Source of the DNA: Elusimicrobiota bacterium
GTDB lineage: Bacteria; Elusimicrobiota; Elusimicrobia; UBA1565; UBA9628
Reading direction: 5' to 3'
NCBI GenBank assembly: GCA_023249695.1
Contig: JAHFCD010000152.1
Span: 1 to 6,273, forward strand
DNA length: 6,273 nt
Shown: piece by piece, positions 1-5,165 of the stretch
Layout of the letters: each line of letters begins with the position of its first letter
How positions within the stretch are numbered: the first letter of the stretch is position 1
Translations under genes and position numbers: made by a program
The notes under the pieces: model-generated
Told to the model about the DNA's origin: nothing
The model's database searches: none
What the model saw: the letters and a program-made list of their open reading frames with translations, nothing else

Positions 1-522
1 ATGGGAACGCACGGGCTCAAGGGGCTCGATCGCGCGCTGTTGGGCTCGGTCGCCGAAGCGGTGGTGCGCGGCTCGCGCGTGCCGGTCCTCACGGTGCGGG
101 AGTCCAAGGCCCCGCTGAAGGTCGCCCGCATACTGGCGCCGTGGAACGGCCGCCCGTACGCGACGCGCGCGCTCCGCTGCGCCCGCGACCTGGCGCGCGG
201 CCTGGGCGCCGAGCTCCGCGTGCTCCGCGTCGTGCCGAGCGGGCTGTCGATCGAAAGCACCGATCCCGGACAGTGGCGGCGCGTCGAGACCCTCCTCGGG
301 ACCGGCGTCGACCCCGCCTGGAGCCTGCGGGTGCGCGTCGGCGATCCGCGAGAGCACATCGTCCGGGAGGCCAACTCGGGCCGCTACGGCCTGCTCGTCC
401 TTTCCGCGCATCGCCGCCCGTTTTCCTCGGACGTCGTGCTCGGGTCCACCGTCGAGCGCGTGCTGCGGCACTCGCTCATTCCCGTGCTCTCTTTTCCGGA
501 GGGGCGCCCGTCAAGACTTTAG
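1..522 (+). CDS. Universal stress protein, tandem UspA domains (5' end outside window)
   Basis: This is a cytoplasmic, nucleotide-binding-type stress protein of the UspA family. The 173 visible residues begin inside the last third of a first Usp domain. Residues 2-16 hold a perfect G-x2-G-x9-G-S ATP-binding signature (G2, G5, G15, S16), followed by the usual strand VPVLTV at 27-32. A second Usp domain runs from about residue 40 (RILAPWNG) to 165 and ends with LGSTVERVLRHSLIPVL. The ATG at position 1 is therefore almost certainly an internal methionine, and the gene starts upstream, giving a tandem protein of roughly 280-300 residues. In the second domain the two glycines of the ATP signature are replaced by S135 and R138, with spacing to G148-S149 intact, so this half may not bind ATP. 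The gene ends at TAG, overlapping the convergent Hsp20-like gene by 12 bp. The family is certain; the cellular role is not visible. Confidence 0.93.
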   Translation: MGTHGLKGLDRALLGSVAEAVVRGSRVPVLTVRESKAPLKVARILAPWNGRPYATRALRCARDLARGLGAELRVLRVVPSGLSIESTDPGQWRRVETLLGTGVDPAWSLRVRVGDPREHIVREANSGRYGLLVLSAHRRPFSSDVVLGSTVERVLRHSLIPVLSFPEGRPSRL

Positions 523-1065
523 GGTGGGATCCTCCCGCCGCTCGAAGATGATCTTGAAGCCCTCATTTTCGCGGACCACGCGATGCTTGCTCGCGTCGGC
601 GCTCCAGGGAACGGGCATCACCGTTTGGAACTGGCGGATCGACTCGCCGCGATAGGCGCCGTGGACGTTCTTCATTTCGACGAAGGTCGTGGCGTCGTAG
701 GACGCGCGGATCAGAACGTCGTTGACCGTGATTTTCAGGGACTCGGCCTTGAAGCCGCGGATCTTGAAGGTGGCGATGACCTCCGTGTCGGTGATGCGGA
801 CCTCGGTCCGCACGCCCGAGGCCGCCACGCGGGCCTGGAACCACTCCTCGAAAGCCTCCCCGAGGAGCGATTCCCGATCCCCGAGCTGCTCCGGCGTCAG
901 CCCCTGCTTCAAGCGCTCGATCTCGCCGGTCCACCGGTCCAGGCGCGACTGAAGCTCCTGCTCCGGCGATTCGGCCGGAGCCCTTCGCATATGGAGGTAA
1001 AAGCCTTGAGCCACGCAGGCCGCCGTGAACAGGAACAACGCGCCCGGCAAGAGTTTGCTCATCAT
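511..1065 (-). CDS. Membrane-anchored Hsp20/alpha-crystallin-like protein
   Basis: The product is 184 residues. It begins with a short basic start (K4) and one hydrophobic segment at about 5-25, then RR at 27-28, so it is predicted to sit in the inner membrane with one helix. Residues about 33-80 are charged and helical, possibly coiled coil. From about 87 to 178 it resembles an alpha-crystallin domain: EVIATFKIRGFKAESLKIT at 95-113 gives the typical alternating strands, and a late MPVPW segment and a final strand FKIIFERRE match the end of the fold. The usual GVL motif is changed to EGF and no C-terminal I-x-I/V tail is visible, so it is a divergent small heat-shock-like protein, perhaps without the standard oligomer contacts. 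The start ATG at 1065-1063 overlaps the upstream phosphoribosyltransferase stop in ATGA and has GGGGGAA five bases upstream, so it is co-translated with that gene. The Hsp20 assignment is by pattern, not by alignment. Confidence 0.8.
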   Translation of the reverse strand: MMSKLLPGALFLFTAACVAQGFYLHMRRAPAESPEQELQSRLDRWTGEIERLKQGLTPEQLGDRESLLGEAFEEWFQARVAASGVRTEVRITDTEVIATFKIRGFKAESLKITVNDVLIRASYDATTFVEMKNVHGAYRGESIRQFQTVMPVPWSADASKHRVVRENEGFKIIFERREDPTLKS

Positions 1066-1721
1066 GTTCGTTCCCCCAAGGTCGGACCGGCTCGAGCCGC
1101 CCCCCTCAGGATCGAGACGGCCGCCTCGTCCGCGACCGGGGAGAAGTCCTCGTAGCTTTGGCTGATCGCCAGGAAATTCGACGGCGTTTCGAGGCAGATC
1201 ACCTCGTCGGCGCGGCTCCGGAGGAGCTCGACGGTCTCGGGCGGAGCGACCGGCAGCGCGACCACGATCCTCGCCGCGTCCTCGCGCCGGAGGAAATCGA
1301 TGGCGACCGTCAAGGTCCGCCCCGTGGCGGCCCCGTCGTCGGTCAGGATCACGGTCATGCCCGCGAAGGACGGCGGCAATTGTTCCCCGCGGTACAACCG
1401 GTACCGCTCGCGCAGGCCGGCGCGGATGCGCGCGATCTCCTCGGAGAGCCAGCGCGCCGAAATCCCCTCGCGCCGCGCGAGCTCCTCGTCGACGGTCTGG
1501 TCCGTCAGGCCTACGGCGCCGATGGCGAACTCGGGATTGGCGGGATGCCCGATCTTCTTGGTCAGGATCACGTCCAGCGTCAGGCTCAAACCGCGCGCGA
1601 GCACGCCGCCGATCGGCAGGCCGCCGCGCGGCACCGCCAGGACGACCGCGTCGCGGCATCCGCGATAGGCCGCGAGCTTCCGCAGCAGACGAATCGCCGC
1701 CTCTTCGCGATCCAGGAACAT
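1062..1721 (-). CDS. Phosphoribosyltransferase-domain protein (COG1926 type)
   Basis: This 219-residue cytoplasmic protein has a type I PRTase fold. The PRPP-binding loop is clear at 125-136 (ILTDDGAATGRT, with acidic pair D128-D129). VPRGGLPIG at 30-38 forms the early loop, and TKKIGHPANPEFAIGAV at 54-70 is typical of the COG1926 group, as is the C-terminal block ending SQSYEDFSPVADE. Members of this group have no settled substrate and are not ordinary purine or pyrimidine salvage enzymes. The start is set at the ATG at 1721-1719 because GGAGGGGAG lies just upstream and family similarity begins there. The reading frame stays open to 1868, but that extension is unlike the family. It is the first gene of a two-gene unit with the Hsp20-like gene (4-bp overlap) and is divergent from the alpha/beta hydrolase. 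In some actinobacteria a PRTase of this kind is fused to a hydrolase domain, which fits the neighbour. Confidence 0.93.
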   Translation of the reverse strand: MFLDREEAAIRLLRKLAAYRGCRDAVVLAVPRGGLPIGGVLARGLSLTLDVILTKKIGHPANPEFAIGAVGLTDQTVDEELARREGISARWLSEEIARIRAGLRERYRLYRGEQLPPSFAGMTVILTDDGAATGRTLTVAIDFLRREDAARIVVALPVAPPETVELLRSRADEVICLETPSNFLAISQSYEDFSPVADEAAVSILRGAARAGPTLGERT

Positions 1722-1848
1722 GCTCCCCTCCGCGCGCCCGGCTGCAGTTTTGGACGCAACACTCGGGCCTCCGCGCGCGCGAGCCGGAACGTTGCGTCGA
1801 TTCCGGGAACGCGTGCCGCGCTCGCGCGGCGGGGAGGCGCACTCGATC
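1722..1848. promoter_or_regulatory. Divergent intergenic region with outward GTTGCGTC repeats
   Basis: These 127 bp separate the phosphoribosyltransferase start (-) from the hydrolase start (+) and must carry the promoters of both operons unless these lie inside genes. An exact 8-bp inverted repeat is present: GACGCAAC at 1753-1760 and GTTGCGTC at 1791-1798, with 30 bases between the arms. Each arm reads GTTGCGTC toward its own gene. No convincing -35/-10 pair was found on either strand. Shine-Dalgarno sequences lie at 1723-1731 (minus strand) and 1831-1837 (plus strand). Confidence 0.55.
1753..1798. repeat. 8-bp inverted repeat GACGCAAC / GTTGCGTC
   Basis: The arms at 1753-1760 and 1791-1798 are exact reverse complements, with centres 38 bp apart. 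The right arm overlaps the palindrome AACGTT at 1788-1793. It may be a paired operator in the divergent promoter region. An 8-bp match within about 127 bp can also arise by chance, so the call depends on the related hexamers in the other divergent spacer. Confidence 0.45.
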
Positions 1849-2625
1849 ATGGACATCAGAGCGGTCAAGTTCCGCGTCGGACACGAATGGCGGATCGGCG
1901 CGCTCTACCGCCCCGCGAGCCCGGGCCCCGCTCCCGCGGTGCTCATGCTGCACGGGTTCCCCGGCATCATGAAGAACGAGGACATCGCCGCCGAGCTCTG
2001 CCGCCGCGGGATGACGGTGTTCCTCCCGCATTTCCGCGGCTGCTGGGGCAGCCCGGGCCGGTTCAGCCTCACGGGGCTGCTCGACGACGCCCGCGCGGCG
2101 CTGCGCCTGCTGTCGAGCTACCATCACGTGGATGCCCGCCGCGTCGGGGTGCTGGGCTACAGCGTCGGCGGCTGGGTCGCCCTGCGGCTGGCGTCCGAGA
2201 CGACGGTCGCGGCGGCGGCGGTGATGGCGCCGGCCTTGCCCCGGGAGAACGAGCCCGCCGACGCCGAGTACCTGCGACGCAACGGCAAGATCGTCAACAG
2301 CCCCGGCTTCGACGAGGTCTGGCGGGAATACCTGCGCACCGCCCACGACGACCATCCGGAGGTCTACCTCGGGAACATCGCGCCGACGCCGCTGCTCATC
2401 CTTCAAGGCCTTCAGGACCGGCTCGTGCCGCCCGCGGCCGGACGAAAGCTGTGGGCGCTGGCCGGCCGTCCCAAGGAGCTGCGAGAGTTCCCCGGCGAGG
2501 ATCATGAGTTTCAGAACGACCGCGCCGCCGTGAGGGCCGTCGTCTGCGACTGGCTTCAGGCGCGCCTGGCCGCGGCGCGGATCGAGCCGATGCCCGAGCT
2601 CGTCGACGTCGGGGGCGGCGATTGA
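1849..2625 (+). CDS. Alpha/beta hydrolase (serine hydrolase family)
   Basis: The 258-residue protein has the full layout of an alpha/beta hydrolase acting on an ester, thioester or peptide bond; the substrate cannot be told. The oxyanion-hole region is LHGFPG at 34-39. The nucleophile elbow is GYSVGG with S105. The acid is D190 in GLQDRLVPP, and the histidine is H219 in GEDHEF. The cap between about 130 and 175 is short. No signal peptide is visible, so it is cytoplasmic. The ATG at 1849 is chosen because the conserved fold begins directly after it and GGGGAGG lies at 1831-1837, though the 11-base gap is long. The frame is open back to 1720, but that stretch is low-complexity and covers the divergent promoter region. 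Its TGA overlaps the TTG start of the radical SAM gene, so the two are translationally coupled. It resembles dienelactone-hydrolase or S9-like hydrolases. Confidence 0.92.
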   Translation: MDIRAVKFRVGHEWRIGALYRPASPGPAPAVLMLHGFPGIMKNEDIAAELCRRGMTVFLPHFRGCWGSPGRFSLTGLLDDARAALRLLSSYHHVDARRVGVLGYSVGGWVALRLASETTVAAAAVMAPALPRENEPADAEYLRRNGKIVNSPGFDEVWREYLRTAHDDHPEVYLGNIAPTPLLILQGLQDRLVPPAAGRKLWALAGRPKELREFPGEDHEFQNDRAAVRAVVCDWLQARLAAARIEPMPELVDVGGGD

Positions 2626-3722
2626 GCGCGCCGGAAGGCGCCGCGACCGTCTTCTGGACCCGCCTCGAGGACGGCCGCGTCCAGTGCGACGTGTGCCCGC
2701 ATTACTGCCGCCTGCGCGAGGGCCAGCGCGGGCTGTGCGCCGTGCGCGCCAACGAAGGCGGCCGCGTCGTGCTGACCGCCTACGGACGCTCGAGCGGCTT
2801 CTGCGTGGACCCGATCGAGAAAAAGCCCCTGAATCATTTCCTCCCCGGGACCTCCGTCCTGTCCTTCGGCACGGCCGGCTGCAACCTCGCCTGCCGCTTC
2901 TGCCAGAACTGGGAGATCAGCAAGTCACGCCGAGACGAGACGCTCACCGAGGCGGCGCCGCCCACCGCCGTCGCCGAGGCGGCGAAGGCCTTGGGCTGCC
3001 GCAGCGTGGCCTTCACCTACAACGACCCCGTGATCTTCATGGAATACGCCGCCGACACGGCCCAGGAATGCCGCCGCCTCGGCGTGAAATCCGTGGCCGT
3101 GACCGGCGGATTCATCAACGACGCGCCGCGGCGACAGCTCTTCCGGCACCTGGACGCCGCCAACGTCGACCTGAAGGCGTTCTCGGACCGTTTCTACGCC
3201 CGCGTGTGCGGCGGCCGGCTTCAGCCGGTCCTCGACACTTTGCTCTACCTCAAGCGCCGAACCGACGTCTGGCTGGAGGTCACGACCTTGCTGATCCCCG
3301 GGCAAAACGACGGGGACGAGGAGATCGCCGCGATGTCGCGCTGGGCGTTCGACCGCCTCGGCCCCGACGTTCCCTGGCACTTCACGGCCTTTCATCCCGA
3401 TTGGCAGATGGTCCATCTGAAGCGGACGCCGGCCGAGACCCTGAACCGGGCGCGGGACATCGCCTTGCTCAGCGGCCTGCGCCACGTCTACACCGGCAAC
3501 GTCCGCGACGAGGAGGGCAGCACCACCTTCTGCGCCCGCTGCGGCGGCGCGCTGATCGTCCGCGACGAATACCGGATAGCCTCATGGGAGCTTTCCGCGG
3601 GCGGCCGCTGCGGGCGCTGCGGCGAAGCATGCCCCGGGGTCTTCGAGCTCAAGCCCGGGAACGCGGCCGCCGAGCCCCGGCCGGTATCGCTCAGCGGCGC
3701 CGTCCGTCTCGCCGAAAGATGA
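2622..3722 (+). CDS. amrS: AmmeMemoRadiSam-type radical SAM enzyme
   Basis: This 366-residue enzyme is of the COG1180 (pyruvate-formate-lyase-activating-like) type and best matches the radical SAM member of the AMMECR1/Memo/radical SAM triad. In order: an N-terminal cysteine cluster C22, C25, C29, C39 (CDVCPHYC and GLCAVR); the [4Fe-4S] motif CNLACRFC with C87, C91, C94; a radical SAM barrel with TYNDP and VDLKAF segments and the FHPDWQM block; and a C-terminal metal-binding ribbon with C304, C307, C330, C333, C337. It should cleave S-adenosylmethionine to a 5'-deoxyadenosyl radical; I cannot assign its substrate. The start is TTG at 2622, sharing TTGA with the hydrolase stop and preceded by a G-rich stretch at 2611-2618. 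No in-frame ATG lies before the conserved domain. Its usual partners AMMECR1 and Memo are not in this window. The 3' end overlaps the convergent methyltransferase by 32 bp. Confidence 0.9.
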   Translation: MSAPEGAATVFWTRLEDGRVQCDVCPHYCRLREGQRGLCAVRANEGGRVVLTAYGRSSGFCVDPIEKKPLNHFLPGTSVLSFGTAGCNLACRFCQNWEISKSRRDETLTEAAPPTAVAEAAKALGCRSVAFTYNDPVIFMEYAADTAQECRRLGVKSVAVTGGFINDAPRRQLFRHLDAANVDLKAFSDRFYARVCGGRLQPVLDTLLYLKRRTDVWLEVTTLLIPGQNDGDEEIAAMSRWAFDRLGPDVPWHFTAFHPDWQMVHLKRTPAETLNRARDIALLSGLRHVYTGNVRDEEGSTTFCARCGGALIVRDEYRIASWELSAGGRCGRCGEACPGVFELKPGNAAAEPRPVSLSGAVRLAER

Positions 3723-4473
3723 CCTGAGAAAACCGATCAAGGAAGCAGCTTTGGGCGCATCCCAGGGCCTCGAAATGGTGCCGGCCGAAGCGGCGGATCA
3801 TGAGCTCCTTGCCGGCGCAATGCGCCGGCGCGTCGATGGCGGCGAGCCCCCCCGTCCTCAGCACGCGGGAAATCTCCGCGGCCAGCGCGTCGAGCTCGCG
3901 CTCGTCGAAATTGATCGCCGCGGCGCCGCAGCAGTTGACGAGGTCCACGCTCGCGTCGGGTAGGCGGCCGCCCGAGGCGTCGCGGAACGTCTCGAGCACG
4001 GACTGGGCGCGGAACCGGGTTTTGACCGGCGCGCCCGCGGCGTCGCGGTACGTCCGGCGCCGGGCCGTCCGCACGAACTCGGGATTGAATTCGAGCCCCA
4101 GTATCTCCGAGCCCTCGGGAAGATAGCAGGCCAGAACCTCGGTCGAGTCTCCGACGCCGGAGCACAAGTCCACCGCCCGACAGGGCCGTTCGGGCAGGCG
4201 GCCGTGAAGATTCCGGGGGATGGTCCGCCAGTTCGCCCACCGCTGGCGCGCGTTGACGCCCTCGAATTCCGCCACGGTCATCGCGCAATAGGCGCGGACG
4301 GCGCGCGTGTTCTTCCGCTCGCGGAAATGAAACCGGCTCCCGAGGGAAACGGCGCACTCGGCCCACGCCTGCCTCAGGAACAGGCCGATCAACCCTCGGC
4401 CCAGGCGCGCTCGCGCGAGGCGCCCGAAGCGGTCCGTCGCGGCGCGGTCTAGACGGACAGCCCCGCTTTCCAC
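3691..4473 (-). CDS. Class I SAM-dependent methyltransferase
   Basis: Read from the GTG at 4473-4471, the product is 260 residues. Motif I is VDLCSGVGDSTEVLA at 101-115, followed by the acidic end of strand 2 in LGLEFNPEF (E128). A motif-IV-like segment, DASVDLVNCCGAAAINF, and the post-motif ISRVLRTGGLAAIDAP are typical of the Methyltransf_11/25 group. The N-terminal ~85 residues are helical and basic, and contain NARQRWANWRTIPRNL just before the fold; they may hold the acceptor. The substrate is unknown. The start was chosen because GGAGGT sits six bases upstream and the frame reads as sensible protein from there. ATG at 4281 would remove part of what looks like conserved helix and has no Shine-Dalgarno. 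It overlaps the upstream nitroreductase by 25 bp, indicating an operon. The 3' end runs 32 bp into the convergent radical SAM gene. Confidence 0.87.
   Translation of the reverse strand: MESGAVRLDRAATDRFGRLARARLGRGLIGLFLRQAWAECAVSLGSRFHFRERKNTRAVRAYCAMTVAEFEGVNARQRWANWRTIPRNLHGRLPERPCRAVDLCSGVGDSTEVLACYLPEGSEILGLEFNPEFVRTARRRTYRDAAGAPVKTRFRAQSVLETFRDASGGRLPDASVDLVNCCGAAAINFDERELDALAAEISRVLRTGGLAAIDAPAHCAGKELMIRRFGRHHFEALGCAQSCFLDRFSQVIFRRDGRRR
3811..3829. repeat. 19-bp perfect palindrome inside the methyltransferase gene
   Basis: GCCGGCGCA and TGCGCCGGC flank a single A at 3820, making exact 9-bp arms. It lies in the methyltransferase 3' third, about 90 bp beyond the radical SAM stop. No T-run follows on either strand, so it is not an intrinsic terminator. 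In GC-rich coding DNA such a palindrome can be a by-product of alanine, proline and glycine codons. Confidence 0.4.
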
Positions 4474-5036
4474 GCGAGCACCTCCGGCGGCCGGCGTCGC
4501 GCGGGCGGCTCCTGCCCCGACGGCACGCCGACGATGATGGGCACGTACGCGGTCAGGTCGGACGAGGCCTTCAGCTCGGCCTTCCATTCGGGCGTATTGA
4601 GCGCCGCCGTCGCCAGGCCGATGACGCAGGTGCCCAGCCCCACCGCGCGGGCGGCCAGCATCAGGTTCTCCGCCGCGAGCCAGCAGTCCGCCGCGACGAA
4701 CGGCCCCAGCGGCTTGCCGTAGATCACGATCAAGGTGCCGGCGTCGTAGAACACGTTGTCGGGGAGCGCGAAGCTGCGGGCGCCGGCGCCCGGCTGGAGC
4801 AGCTGCAGCGCCTTGTCGGACAGGCGCTTCAAGGCCTTGCGATCCTGCACGACGGCGAACGCCCACGGGCTTTCATTGACGGCCGTCGGAGCCTGAACGG
4901 CCGCATCGAGCAAATTCCCGATGAGCCGCCGGTCCACCGTCTTCGGCAGATAGGACCGCACGGACCGCCGCTCGTAGATCGCGTCCAGAGCGCTCAGGAC
5001 GGCGGGAGCGGCGACGTCGGTCGAGAGTTTGAGCAT
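4449..5036 (-). CDS. Nitroreductase-family FMN enzyme
   Basis: The 195-residue protein is a compact nitroreductase (PF00881 fold), an FMN-dependent NAD(P)H oxidoreductase that normally works as a cytoplasmic homodimer. The FMN-phosphate motif RRSVR is at 23-27. It is followed by the helix LLDAAVQAPTAVNESPWAFA, which forms the flavin pocket, and later by AENLMLAARAVGLGTCVIG, the family's conserved second block. The length is near the lower end for the family. The natural substrate (nitro-compound, quinone or other) cannot be told. The start at 5036-5034 follows a near-perfect GGAGGAGG four bases upstream. The frame remains open to 5117 but that stretch is non-coding in character. It leads a two-gene unit with the methyltransferase (25-bp overlap) and is divergent from the PAC2 gene. 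Nitroreductases of this size occur in hypoxia or dormancy regulons, which fits the neighbourhood but is inference. Confidence 0.93.
   Translation of the reverse strand: MLKLSTDVAAPAVLSALDAIYERRSVRSYLPKTVDRRLIGNLLDAAVQAPTAVNESPWAFAVVQDRKALKRLSDKALQLLQPGAGARSFALPDNVFYDAGTLIVIYGKPLGPFVAADCWLAAENLMLAARAVGLGTCVIGLATAALNTPEWKAELKASSDLTAYVPIIVGVPSGQEPPARRRPPEVLAWKAGLSV
4480..4485 (-). promoter_or_regulatory. Ribosome binding site deciding the methyltransferase GTG start
   Basis: GGAGGT on the minus strand lies six bases before the GTG at 4473-4471, inside the last codons of the nitroreductase gene. It is the only strong Shine-Dalgarno placed properly before an in-frame start for the methyltransferase, and it supports translational coupling. 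Confidence 0.65.
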
Positions 5037-5165
5037 GGGTCCTCCTCCAAATCCGTCGCAACATGTCATCCAGCTTAGCGAAGACGAGCGCGTTTGCCCA
5101 CGGCGGCGGCGTGACATTTTTTCGCCCCGCGGCGACGCGGCCTAATCGTTGCGCCCGCGGAAGGC
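5037..5165. promoter_or_regulatory. Divergent intergenic region between nitroreductase and PAC2 genes
   Basis: These 129 bp must drive both divergent genes. GTTGCG occurs on the minus strand at 5062-5057 and on the plus strand at 5148-5153, each reading toward the nearest start. A 6-bp inverted pair ATGTCA (5063-5068) and TGACAT (5112-5117) is nested between them. A T-run at 5117-5122 is the only AT-rich patch. A weak sigma70-like pair TTCGCC (5121-5126) and TAATCG (5143-5148) could serve the PAC2 gene, but the match is poor. The minus-strand Shine-Dalgarno GGAGGAGG is at 5048-5041. Confidence 0.5.

Noticed and set aside
1012..1026. Possible lipobox (FTAAC, C17) in the Hsp20-like protein
   Set aside because: Position -3 is threonine where leucine is expected, and the n-region is weak. 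A plain membrane anchor is simpler, though lipidation is not excluded.
1720..1848. N-terminal extension of the hydrolase to 301 residues
   Set aside because: The extension is low-complexity, unlike the fold, and would cover the whole divergent promoter region including the phosphoribosyltransferase ribosome binding site.
1066..2505. Upstream extension of the Hsp20-like frame to 664 codons
   Set aside because: The extension is arginine-rich shadow sequence across two real genes. The true start at 1065 has a Shine-Dalgarno and overlaps the upstream stop.
1158..2507. Long plus-strand open frame (449 codons)
   Set aside because: It runs antisense to the phosphoribosyltransferase and then out of frame through the hydrolase. 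It is arginine-, alanine- and proline-rich with no recognisable domain, as expected of shadow frames in GC-rich DNA.
2684..3727. Open frame of 347 codons on the plus strand
   Set aside because: It is an out-of-frame shadow of the radical SAM gene with low-complexity arginine-rich translation.
5094..5120. Sigma70-like promoter TTGCCC with CATTTT
   Set aside because: The spacer is only 15 bases and both boxes match poorly.
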